A DNA stretch of 64,000 nucleotides from JAJPXC01 sp964510535 (GTDB lineage Bacteria > Bacteroidota > Bacteroidia > Bacteroidales > Muribaculaceae): NCBI GenBank assembly GCA_964510535.1, contig CAZECG010000009.1:1-64000 (forward strand), in the 5' to 3' direction. Each line of letters begins with the position of its first letter. Position 1 is the first letter of the stretch. This document shows positions 54,601 to 60,571 of the stretch, piece by piece. The notes under the pieces are model-generated. The model was not told where the DNA came from. It saw nothing but the letters and a program-made list of their open reading frames with translations, and made no database searches. Position numbers and translations under genes: made by a program.

Positions 54601-54823
54601 ATTGACCACCATTCTCGGCATGGTGCCTATGGCAATAGGCTCGGGGCAAGGCTCAGAAATGTGGCGGCCCATGGGTACAGCGGTGATTGGCGGTCTGACC
54701 GTATCGACATTACTCACGCTACTGTTCGTCCCAACCCTATATTGCATCTTCGCATATTTCGGAGTGAGACGCACACGCAAAAAACTACGTCAACAGCCGA
54801 TACAAGCGACAAATAAGCGATAA
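51692..54823 (+). CDS. RND efflux transporter permease (HAE1/AcrB-like)
   Basis: A 1043-residue inner-membrane pump of the resistance-nodulation-division class. It has the standard 12-helix two-repeat plan: IMTTLCFVAVAILGLFSL as first helix, GASAQDIEQNVTRPLE in the porter domain, ALSISIGMVVDDAIVVLENV (proton-relay Asp pair of TM4), and the second-half equivalent MSMIGAIMLIGIVVKNGIVLIDY. The FxPxxDxG motif appears as FFPTADDG. Features place it nearer the multidrug HAE1 than the metal HME class, but the substrate is not readable. It is the third gene of the operon. Confidence 0.95.
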   Translation: MSIYASAVKRPIMTTLCFVAVAILGLFSLSTLPIDLYPDIESNTIMVMTTYQGASAQDIEQNVTRPLENSLNAVNDLKHITSKSRENISVITLEFEYGKDIDVLTNDVRDKLDMVKSSLPDDAETPIIFKFSSDMIPIVLLSVQANESMPGLYKILDDAVANPLARINGVGSVSISGAPKREIHIYVDPKRLEAYGLSVETISSIVAAENRNIPGGSFDIGSDTYSLRVQGEFTSSEQMRNIVVGSHDGRNIYLSDVARIDDSLEERAQQTYTDGVKGAMIIIQKQSGANSVEISNQVLKMLPQLQKRLPSDVKLGIIVDTSDNIRNTIASLVETVLYALLFVVIVVFTFLGRWRATMIITITIPISLIASFIYLAATGNTINIVSLSALSISIGMVVDDAIVVLENVTTHIERGSDPKQAAVHGTNEVAVSVIASTLTLIAVFFPLTLVTGMTGVLFRQLGWMVTIMMIISTVCALSLTPMLCSLLLRRQNSHGKLYTLLFTPINRGLDAIDNGYARLLHTVVSHKWLTVLVCTLIFIGSLVLVRHVGTEFFPTADDGRLGVNLELPIGTRVEISQEVTERLAKEWRDKYPEIKVLNYTTGQASSDNTFASLSDNGSHIVSMNIRLVDPGERDRGIIEIASLMRQDLKHYPEFKKTQVNVGGNRGGSMGGQSTVDFEIYGYDFDETDSVAQRLTRILQGIKGTADIRISRADYQPEYQVDFDREKLALHGLNLQTAANYLRNRINGSIASRFREDGEEYDIKVMYAPEHRTSIEDIENILIYTPSGNSIRIKDVGTVVERFTPPTIERKDRERIITVSTVVSGVPMSDVAAAAQKGIDRMDIPVGINIDLSGSYEDQQDSFKDLVTLAVLIIILVYIVMAAQFESYAYPGIIMTSLPFAFSGVFIILYLTGHTLNVMSMIGAIMLIGIVVKNGIVLIDYISLNRERGMSIRQSVILGGKSRLRPVAMTTLTTILGMVPMAIGSGQGSEMWRPMGTAVIGGLTVSTLLTLLFVPTLYCIFAYFGVRRTRKKLRQQPIQATNKR

Positions 54824-54851
54824 CACCCCATAAATAACGACCAATTATCAG

Positions 54852-55145
54852 ATGAAAGCAATATTTATAGCATTTGACCAGGCTTACTACGAACGTATTG
54901 TCAACCTGCTCGAAAAGAGCAATTGCCGCGGTTTCACCGCCTGGGAACAGGTGTTGGGACGCGGCTCGGTAAACGGCGAGCCACACTACGGATCACACGC
55001 ATGGCCTTCAATGGCGTCATCGATACTCACCATGGTCGAAGACCACAGGGTTGACCCTCTGCTCGACACACTCCACGCAATGGACCTCGACACTCCCAAA
55101 CTTGGGCTGAGGGCCTTTGTATGGAGCGTTGAAAAGACTATTTAA
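54852..55145 (+). CDS. PII-like protein associated with RND efflux operon
   Basis: A 97-residue protein with the small ferredoxin-like PII/CutA-type look: AIFIAFDQAYYERIVNLLEK as first strand-helix, a short T-loop-like region rich in Gly (EQVLGRGSVNGEPHYGSHAWP), and ASSILTMVEDHRVDPLLDTLHAM as second strand-helix. It follows the pump by 28 nt with no terminator between, so it is probably the last gene of the efflux operon. Related PII-like proteins sit beside CzcCBA-type and other RND operons in diverse bacteria and are presumed to sense a small ligand or metal. The assignment rests on fold resemblance, not on a catalytic motif. Confidence 0.65.
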   Translation: MKAIFIAFDQAYYERIVNLLEKSNCRGFTAWEQVLGRGSVNGEPHYGSHAWPSMASSILTMVEDHRVDPLLDTLHAMDLDTPKLGLRAFVWSVEKTI

Positions 55146-55164
55146 CGCAAATATTCACGATAGA

Positions 55165-55196
55165 CTTGCACGACTGCAAAGGAATCATTACCTTTG
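55165..55196 (+). promoter_or_regulatory. Promoter for tRNA-Leu
   Basis: CTTG (55165-55168), 20 nt, TACCTTTG (55189-55196), 35 nt before the mature 5' end. The -7 box is partly inside the right arm of an inverted repeat (55169-55204). Confidence 0.55.
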
Positions 55197-55204
55197 CGGT
55201 CGTG
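55169..55204. repeat. 14-bp inverted repeat after the efflux operon, overlapping the tRNA-Leu promoter
   Basis: Arms 55169-55182 and 55191-55204 are complementary with one T/G wobble; 8-nt loop. No T-run follows. It could end the efflux transcript or only overlap by chance. Confidence 0.6.
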
Positions 55205-55231
55205 ATTGTATAGCACAACACTTCCCCAAAA

Positions 55232-55313
55232 GCGCATGTGGCGTAATTGGTAGCCGCGTTAGACTTAGGATCTAATGTCTTAGGACGTGGGGGTTCGAGT
55301 CCCTTCATGCGCA
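55232..55313 (+). tRNA. tRNA-Leu (anticodon UAG)
   Basis: An 82-nt class II tRNA with a 7-bp acceptor stem (GCGCATG/CATGCGC), D-loop with GGTAGC, anticodon stem TTAGA/TCTAA around the loop CTTAGGA (anticodon TAG, reads CUA), a long variable arm, and the T-loop GTTCGAGTC. CCA is not encoded. Confidence 0.95.
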
Positions 55314-55319
55314 CAAAAT

Positions 55320-55357
55320 ACCCCCTATAACTCGTTGAGTTTTAGGGGGTTTATTAT
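55320..55357 (+). terminator. Terminator after tRNA-Leu
   Basis: Arms ACCCCCTATAACTC (55320-55333) and GAGTTTTAGGGGGT (55337-55350) with one mismatch, then TTATTATTTT. It may also serve the convergent DUF3109 gene. Confidence 0.8.
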
Positions 55358-55953
55358 TTTCCATACTGCTCCAGGTATGCCTCGCAAGCAAGACACAACT
55401 CGTCGTACCATTCTTTGCCAAAACGCTCAGTCAACGGCTCTTTGAGAAACTGATACAACCTTATGCCAAGTTTGCGCCCGAGCGCCTCAGCGGAGCGGCA
55501 GATCTTCCACCGATGATAGTTGACAGCGGTGAAAGCAGGATAATTCGTCAGCCTTACGGGATAGAGAAAGCACGACGACGGCTTGCGGAAGTCGATGCGC
55601 CCCTCGCGATAAGCCTTTTCGATAGCGCACTGGCACAGGCCATCTTTGCCATAACAGGTAAAAGCGCAGTTGCGACCGTCGATTATGGTAGTGACAAGAT
55701 CGCCCTCCTCATCGATATAGCCTACCCCCGATTCCTCGACGGCAGTTTTCGCCTGAGGCAGCATTTCATCCCATATCTCAGGGAGTATCCTCTTGATTTT
55801 GTCGTATTCCTCACGTGTTATGGGTGCACCCGCATCTCCCTCTATGCAACACTCGCCATGACAAGCATCGAGATCACAGCAGAAAAAACGCTCTGCAAGG
55901 TCGAGCGAGACCAAAGTATTCTGAATTTCAAGCATGATTACTTCTTCATCCAT
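55354..55953 (-). CDS. DUF3109 family cysteine-rich protein
   Basis: A 199-residue cytoplasmic protein with clustered cysteines typical of DUF3109/YkgJ-like metal-chelating proteins: FFCCDLDACHGECCIEG at the start, CAFTCYGKDGLCQCAIEKAYREG in the middle, SSCFLYPVRL and two late cysteines (WKICRS, LCLACEAYL). It likely binds Zn or an Fe-S cluster; its role is unknown. Homologues usually begin near the ATG at 55935 (MLEIQNTLVSLD), so the first six residues from 55953 may not be translated. It is the last gene of the ung operon, 5 nt after the T9SS plug gene. Confidence 0.88.
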   Translation of the reverse strand: MDEEVIMLEIQNTLVSLDLAERFFCCDLDACHGECCIEGDAGAPITREEYDKIKRILPEIWDEMLPQAKTAVEESGVGYIDEEGDLVTTIIDGRNCAFTCYGKDGLCQCAIEKAYREGRIDFRKPSSCFLYPVRLTNYPAFTAVNYHRWKICRSAEALGRKLGIRLYQFLKEPLTERFGKEWYDELCLACEAYLEQYGK

Positions 55954-55958
55954 AATTG

Positions 55959-57227
55959 TTAACGTCCTGAATATATTACGGTCGCCCCTATCAGACGGTC
56001 ATAGCGGCTCGCCGGCGCGCGATGGTAAACCGTCACCACATATTCGTTGACCGTAGGGAAATAGTCTCCTTCGACCGGCGCGGTGTAACCCACGGTGCCA
56101 CCTGCCGGAACCGCGAGATACTGATAATTGTAGGCACCCTGCTTCAACAGCATAGACCGCTCATAAAGTCCCGTCGCACGATTAAACACCATGCGCGACT
56201 CCGGGTCGAAACGCCGCGACGTGAAATCTCCGTCAAGAAATATATCAACATCGGTGCGATACGGCATGTCAAGTGTGAAATGCGTCACGACATAGTCAGC
56301 CTCCGTGTCACTGTTGGCTGAGTTGTATTCCCTTATCGTGTAACGGCCAAACTGCGTTTGGTCATAGTTATAGCTGCCGTCGCTACGCGGCGAGTCTGTC
56401 ATCAGTTTAAAGTGATAGTACGGTTCGTAGTAGCTGATTTCATCGACCCCCATTCCGGGGAATGTGGTAGAGACAGTTTCGAAACGGCGGTATTCATTTC
56501 CGGCAGGGAAAATCAGCTGTCGCTGGTGCTCATAGAAGGCACGCTTACCCGAAACCCTGAGTGGTTGCCGCATCACGATATTATTGTCGGAGCGGCCATC
56601 CTGACTGACACAGACAATCAAATCATTGAACGGATCACTCACAAAAGCCCGCTCGGCATCCACCACTACCGACAATTGCTGATGCGCCTTGTTGTAGTCA
56701 ATATCAGTGCGTGATGTGACATCGCCTGCAACATCCGCCCCACCCTCGTTCACCATGAACCGAGCCTGCAATAGAATCTCATCGGGACGCTCCTCGTCCC
56801 ACACCTTTAGAAGGTAATTGCCCGAAACGGTGAAACGCATCTGCTCATTTGGAAGGGTTATGCTGTAATGGACGTAATGCACAGTGGTCGCACGCGAGAA
56901 CTCATAGTCGGTGACATCACCCTGATTGAACCCATCGAGGTATTCGAATTCCACCAACTGCGACGGCCGCCAATCGGCATTGCAGTGAGTCAGTGAGTAA
57001 CGCAGATAATGGCGGTCCTCTGCCAACTCGTCGAAAGAGATAATCACACGGTCGCCTGCGCCGAGATTAATAATAGGAGGTGCAAGAGGATTTTCAGCGA
57101 CTTGAATCTGCAACGAGCGGAAACGGTCATTGAATACACCGGTCATGGAATCATCGGTAGCCGCGACAGTAATCGCCGGCTCAAAAAGGACGCATAGCGA
57201 AATAGCAAATAGGAAAAGACACCTCAT
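55959..57227 (-). CDS. DUF5103 / type IX secretion system plug protein
   Basis: A 422-residue protein with a signal peptide (MRCLFLFAISLCVLFEPAITVAA). The N-terminal domain (IQVAENPLAPPIINLGAGDRVIISFDEL, YLRYSLTHCNADWRPSQL, EFEYLDGFN) is the first plug domain of this family; the rest is beta-rich (FTVSGNYLLKVW, YHFKLMTDSPRSD). In the T9SS, plug proteins close the periplasmic side of the large SprA translocon channel. Whether this genome has a functional T9SS cannot be seen here. It is embedded in a tight operon with an unrelated DNA-repair gene. Confidence 0.88.
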   Translation of the reverse strand: MRCLFLFAISLCVLFEPAITVAATDDSMTGVFNDRFRSLQIQVAENPLAPPIINLGAGDRVIISFDELAEDRHYLRYSLTHCNADWRPSQLVEFEYLDGFNQGDVTDYEFSRATTVHYVHYSITLPNEQMRFTVSGNYLLKVWDEERPDEILLQARFMVNEGGADVAGDVTSRTDIDYNKAHQQLSVVVDAERAFVSDPFNDLIVCVSQDGRSDNNIVMRQPLRVSGKRAFYEHQRQLIFPAGNEYRRFETVSTTFPGMGVDEISYYEPYYHFKLMTDSPRSDGSYNYDQTQFGRYTIREYNSANSDTEADYVVTHFTLDMPYRTDVDIFLDGDFTSRRFDPESRMVFNRATGLYERSMLLKQGAYNYQYLAVPAGGTVGYTAPVEGDYFPTVNEYVVTVYHRAPASRYDRLIGATVIYSGR

Positions 57228-57233
57228 GACCGA

Positions 57234-57632
57234 TTATTGGCAAAATTCGTTATGAACCAGCGTTATGGCATCTTCGATAAGCCCCATGCACGGTTTCCGG
57301 CGCGAATCAAGCAGCTCTCCGCATATCAGCGACCCATTAATTCCCCTGAACCGCTCTGACAACTGTTGGGTAGCTGCATAAATCATCTTTTTGTCGGCCG
57401 GCGAGCCAAACCGTTTCAACCCGAGCACCATACCCATGCCCGACACCGCGCCACACAGTTGCCGCTGTCCGCCAAAGCCGCCACCGAACGCCGCCGAAAC
57501 CCCGGCTGCATTCTCAGCCGACAACCCATGTAGGTCATCGAAAACCATCATTACGCACTGCGAACAGTTATATCCTTGTTTATGCAGGTCGCGTGCGCAC
57601 TCTAAGCGACGCTCCAATTCAACATTTTCCAT
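57234..57632 (-). CDS. C_GCAxxG_C_C family redox-like protein
   Basis: A 132-residue cysteine-containing protein with the family pattern: YNCSQCVMMVFDD, GGFGGQRQLCGAVSGMGMVLGL, a later SLICGELL and KPCMGLIEDA. The family is predicted to be redox active or metal binding, sometimes with a selenocysteine variant; here the positions are cysteine. No signal peptide. It lies 4 nt after ung and 6 nt before the plug gene, so it is an internal gene of the four-gene operon. Confidence 0.88.
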   Translation of the reverse strand: MENVELERRLECARDLHKQGYNCSQCVMMVFDDLHGLSAENAAGVSAAFGGGFGGQRQLCGAVSGMGMVLGLKRFGSPADKKMIYAATQQLSERFRGINGSLICGELLDSRRKPCMGLIEDAITLVHNEFCQ

Positions 57633-57636
57633 CAGG

Positions 57637-58305
57637 TTACCAGTTTATAGGAGAGATATTGCGTGATTGCAGATAAGCGTTGGCTTGCGAGAAATGGTGA
57701 TTCCCGAAAAAGCCGCGGTAGGCCGACAAAGGCGACGGATGAGGCGATGTCAGCACCAAATGTCGCTGACGGTCAATGAACGCGCCCTTCTTTATGGCGT
57801 GGCTACCCCAAAGCATGAACACTAAACCCTCACGGTCACGCGCAAGCCGCATGATAACCTCATCGGTAAACTCCTCCCATCCGTGACCTTGATGCGAAGC
57901 GGCGCGATGGGCCTCGACAGTCAGTGTGGCATTGAGCAGAAGCACACCTTGACGCGCCCAACGGCTCAAGTCACCGTCGGCAGGAATAGGTGCGCCGATG
58001 TCATCATGAATTTCCTTGAATATATTGATGAGCGATGGCGGCATAGGCACCCCCGGATTCACCGAAAAGCATAGTCCGTTGGCTTGTCCATAGTCGTGAT
58101 ATGGGTCCTGACCCAGAATCACCACTTTCACATCGTCAAACGGGCAAGCGTCAAACGCGGCAAAAATTTGTGAGGCTGGGGGAAATACGGTTTTAGCCGC
58201 ATATTGACGGCGCACAAAATCGGTCAGATTAATGAAATAATCCTTACTCCATTCATCTGACAGACACCGCTTCCATGACTGCTCAATCCTTACATCCATA
58301 CGCAT
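57637..58305 (-). CDS. ung: Uracil-DNA glycosylase
   Basis: A 222-residue family 1 UDG that excises uracil from DNA. The water-activating motif is GQDPYH (D67), the uracil pocket LLLNATLTV, and the DNA-intercalating loop HPSPLSAYRGFFG. Length is normal. The ATG at 58299 (MDVRIEQSW) may be the true start, as homologues begin there. First gene of the ung-C_GCAxxG-plug-DUF3109 operon. Its control region overlaps that of the divergent tRNA-Arg (minus-strand TAATTTTG at 58332-58325). Confidence 0.97.
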   Translation of the reverse strand: MRMDVRIEQSWKRCLSDEWSKDYFINLTDFVRRQYAAKTVFPPASQIFAAFDACPFDDVKVVILGQDPYHDYGQANGLCFSVNPGVPMPPSLINIFKEIHDDIGAPIPADGDLSRWARQGVLLLNATLTVEAHRAASHQGHGWEEFTDEVIMRLARDREGLVFMLWGSHAIKKGAFIDRQRHLVLTSPHPSPLSAYRGFFGNHHFSQANAYLQSRNISPINW

Positions 58306-58320
58306 TTGTTTTGAGAGTGT

Positions 58321-58352
58321 TTTGCAAAATTACGAAAAAAACGTTACTTTTG
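58321..58352 (+). promoter_or_regulatory. Perfect consensus promoter for tRNA-Arg
   Basis: TTTG (58321-58324), 20 nt, TACTTTTG (58345-58352), 27 nt before the mature tRNA 5' end. Confidence 0.75.
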
Positions 58353-58379
58353 CCACGGTTTTGCACGAAACCGCCGGAA

Positions 58380-58451
58380 GTCTCCGTAGTTCAATGGATA
58401 GAATATTGGATTCCGGTTCCAACGATTGGGGTTCGACTCCCCACGGGGATA
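58380..58451 (+). tRNA. tRNA-Arg (anticodon CCG)
   Basis: A 72-nt tRNA. Acceptor stem GTCTCCG/CGGGGAT with G-U pairs at 1:72 and 4:69, D-arm GTTCAATGGATAGAAT, anticodon stem TTGGA/TCCAA around TTCCGGT (anticodon CCG, reads CGG), T-loop GTTCGACT. CCA not encoded. Confidence 0.93.
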
Positions 58452-58457
58452 CAAACC

Positions 58458-58498
58458 AAAAGCCGCAAATCGCTGTCACACAGGCTTGCGGCTTTTTC
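58458..58498 (+). terminator. Terminator after tRNA-Arg
   Basis: Arms AAAAGCCGCAA (58458-58468) and TTGCGGCTTTT (58486-58496), T-run after the right arm. Confidence 0.85.
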
Positions 58499-58670
58499 AC
58501 ACTCCGAAGTTAGATTTCACAGTCCCGATAATATCGTTACCAGTTTGAATGAGTCAGCTGCAAAAGTCGGTTGAATTGTTAAAATACTACCCGAGTGTAA
58601 ATAGATTTTAGGGGTCGATGTAAATAACGTTTACGGTGTCGAAATTGTCTGACATATGTAGTAACGCCAT

Positions 58671-58690
58671 CGATTCCCTTGCGGGAATCG
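58671..58690. repeat. Short palindrome upstream of the Ser-rich ORF
   Basis: Arms CGATTCCC and GGGAATCG around TTGC. No T-run. Apart from this and the tRNA terminator, the roughly 290 nt between tRNA-Arg and the Ser-rich ORF hold nothing I recognise. Confidence 0.45.
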
Positions 58691-58744
58691 CCGTGAGCCG
58701 TTCGCCCGCACCGTTAATATAAATTTAACAACCGCCTTTTTACA

Positions 58745-59143
58745 TTGACTGGTTTGGATGTGGCTAACGCGGCTCTCAGTGCGGTTTCGCAAACGATGTC
58801 GGCTTATAGCGAGGCGCAAGGTGGCGGATCTAACTCCTATTCAGGCGATTATGATGACGGTTCCGGCTATAGCTCTGATTCCGGCTCAAGCTATTCGTCA
58901 AAGGGGAGTTCGTCCTCTTCGGGAAATTATTCTATTTCCGAGCAAGATAGTTATAATTCCGATAAACGCACATACGAAAGATATGATAGCCAGTTGTCAA
59001 AGCATTTCTATGGCAATGGCAATATGTCAGACAGCTCTGTGCGCGAGGCGGGTCAGAAGATGAAGAGACTCAGGCAGAAGTGGGAGTCGCGAGGGAAGTC
59101 GTTCCCCCACTCGAATAACGAGGATAAGGCACTCCGCTATTAA
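58745..59143 (+). CDS. Serine-rich protein without a clear start, possibly 5' truncated
   Basis: The frame codes for up to 132 residues: a short Ala/Ser helix (ANAALSAVSQTMSAYSEAQ), a low-complexity Gly/Ser/Tyr/Asp region (residues 27-70), and a more ordered C-terminal part (YERYDSQLSKHFYGNG, then MKRLRQKWESRGKSFPHSNNED), whose KWExRG element I associate with C termini of other Bacteroidales hypothetical proteins. There is no ATG; only TTG codons at 58745 and 58754 and a GTG at 58760 lie downstream of the in-frame stop at 58715-58717. I see no signal peptide and no promoter. It is either a real gene with a rare start or the remnant of a longer gene that lost its 5' end between here and the tRNA-Arg. 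Confidence 0.45.
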   Translation: MTGLDVANAALSAVSQTMSAYSEAQGGGSNSYSGDYDDGSGYSSDSGSSYSSKGSSSSSGNYSISEQDSYNSDKRTYERYDSQLSKHFYGNGNMSDSSVREAGQKMKRLRQKWESRGKSFPHSNNEDKALRY

Positions 59144-59283
59144 GTGCTGAAAGTGTGAAATAATGATTGCCCCGGCCGGCCGAGAAGTCGATTGCGGTCG
59201 GGGTAATCGTATGCTATAAGCACCGTTGGAATGCTTATTTTTGGCTATTTTCCACACAATGAAATGAATTAATACGGGAAATG

Positions 59284-59315
59284 ATTGCTTAATTTTGGAA
59301 AAAAACGTAACTTTG
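59284..59315 (+). promoter_or_regulatory. Promoter for rplS
   Basis: ATTG (59284-59287), 20 nt, TAACTTTG (59308-59315); leader of about 75 nt to the ATG. Confidence 0.6.
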
Positions 59316-59397
59316 TGGCCGAATTTCGTAATCTCTGGCGGGACACGCAGTCCGTTATATTGCGAGTAATGTTAACATTTCAAAATTTAAACTGAAA

Positions 59398-59754
59398 ATG
59401 GATTTAATTAAAGTAGCTGAAGAAGCGTTCGCCACCGGCAAGCAGCACCCGCAGTTTGGCCCCGGCGACACCATCACAGTAGCCTACCGCATCAAAGAGG
59501 GTAACAAAGAGCGTATCCAGCAATACCGCGGTGTCGTAATCAAAATCTGTGGTGAAGGCGAGAAAAAACGTTTCACAGTTCGCAAGATGAGCGACAACAT
59601 CGGCGTGGAGCGCATCTTCCCCCTGGAGTCTCCTTTCATCGACTCCATCACCATCAACAAGTACGGTAAAGTTCGTCGCGCAAAGCTTTACTATCTGCGC
59701 AAACTCACCGGCAAAAAGGCTCGTATCAAAGAGCGTCGTGTCGTTGCCAAATAA
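59398..59754 (+). CDS. rplS: 50S ribosomal protein L19
   Basis: A 118-residue L19 with the family core FGPGDTITVAYRIKEGNKERIQQYRG (residues 20-45), FTVRKMSDNIGVERIFPLESPFIDSI and the basic tail VRRAKLYYLRKLTGKKARIKE. It sits at the 30S-50S interface. Here it is monocistronic, with its own promoter and a hairpin after the stop, not joined to trmD/rimM. Confidence 0.98.
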   Translation: MDLIKVAEEAFATGKQHPQFGPGDTITVAYRIKEGNKERIQQYRGVVIKICGEGEKKRFTVRKMSDNIGVERIFPLESPFIDSITINKYGKVRRAKLYYLRKLTGKKARIKERRVVAK

Positions 59755-59795
59755 GCCTGACACGAAATCCGGCTGCGTCCGAAACGACAACCACC

Positions 59796-59829
59796 ATAAA
59801 GGGTTCGCCTTCCCAGGCGGACCCTTTAT
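59796..59829 (+). terminator. Terminator of rplS
   Basis: Arms ATAAAGGGTTCGCCT (59796-59810) and AGGCGGACCCTTTAT (59815-59829) with one mismatch. Confidence 0.75.
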
Positions 59830-59926
59830 AGATTAAAGCCGTCATGTCAGCATACGGTTATATCAGATTTTTTTCGTAACTTGCGCATGATTTTCTACGC
59901 TCAATGACTAAACACAAAGACTATTT

Positions 59927-60541
59927 ATGAAAAAAACAGCTCTTTTCCCAATTCTCGCGCTCATCGCGATTTTCACTTCCTGCAACTCCGACAACGACCG
60001 AGCCGACATACAAAGTTCAGAGAATGAAGCCATAGCCAACATAATGACACGGACAAGTGTCAGAGCCTACACCGACACACCCGTGACCGACGAACAAATC
60101 GAAACCATCCTAAAAGCCGCCATGTCAGCCCCTACGGCAATGAACAAACAACCTTGGGCGTTCATTGTCATCAAAGACCGTGCGACACTTACCGCCATAT
60201 CCGATTCGATACCTTCAATGAAGATGGCTAAAAAAGCCCCGCTTGCCATCGTCGTTTGCGGCGACATGACCAAGGCACTCGACGGCGAAGGCCACGATTA
60301 CTGGATTCAAGACGTATCGGCGGCTACCGAAAATCTGCTTCTCGCCGCCCACGCCCAAGGACTTGGCGCGGTGTGGTGTGGAGTCTACCCCGCATCCGGA
60401 CGCGTAGCATTCATCAGCGACCTGCTCAAACTACCCGACGAGATTATTCCGTTAGCATTCGTGCCGATAGGAGAGCCGTCGGTCAAAAACGAGCCTAAAG
60501 ACAAGTGGGATCCGGCAAAGATTCACAACGACAAATGGTAA
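59927..60541 (+). CDS. Lipoprotein nitroreductase family protein
   Basis: A 204-residue nitroreductase-fold protein with an N-terminal lipoprotein signal (MKKTALFPILALIAIFTSC, lipobox FTSC, Cys19), so it is predicted to be membrane anchored outside the cytoplasm. After a 15-residue linker come MTRTSVRAYTDTPV, AAMSAPTAMNKQPWAFIVI and AATENLLLAAHAQGLGAVWCGVYP, the FMN- and dimer-binding parts. Its electron donor cannot be cytoplasmic NADH unless delivered through a partner, and how FMN reaches it is unclear; similar lipoprotein nitroreductases exist elsewhere in Bacteroidales. The MscS gene follows 30 nt later. Confidence 0.87.
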   Translation: MKKTALFPILALIAIFTSCNSDNDRADIQSSENEAIANIMTRTSVRAYTDTPVTDEQIETILKAAMSAPTAMNKQPWAFIVIKDRATLTAISDSIPSMKMAKKAPLAIVVCGDMTKALDGEGHDYWIQDVSAATENLLLAAHAQGLGAVWCGVYPASGRVAFISDLLKLPDEIIPLAFVPIGEPSVKNEPKDKWDPAKIHNDKW

Positions 60542-60571
60542 CCCGATAAATCATTCACCGCCACCACTGCC

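Noticed and set aside
58321..58352. Promoter inversion site (Bacteroides-type invertible promoter)
   Set aside because: The promoter has no flanking inverted repeats; no invertase gene is present in the window.
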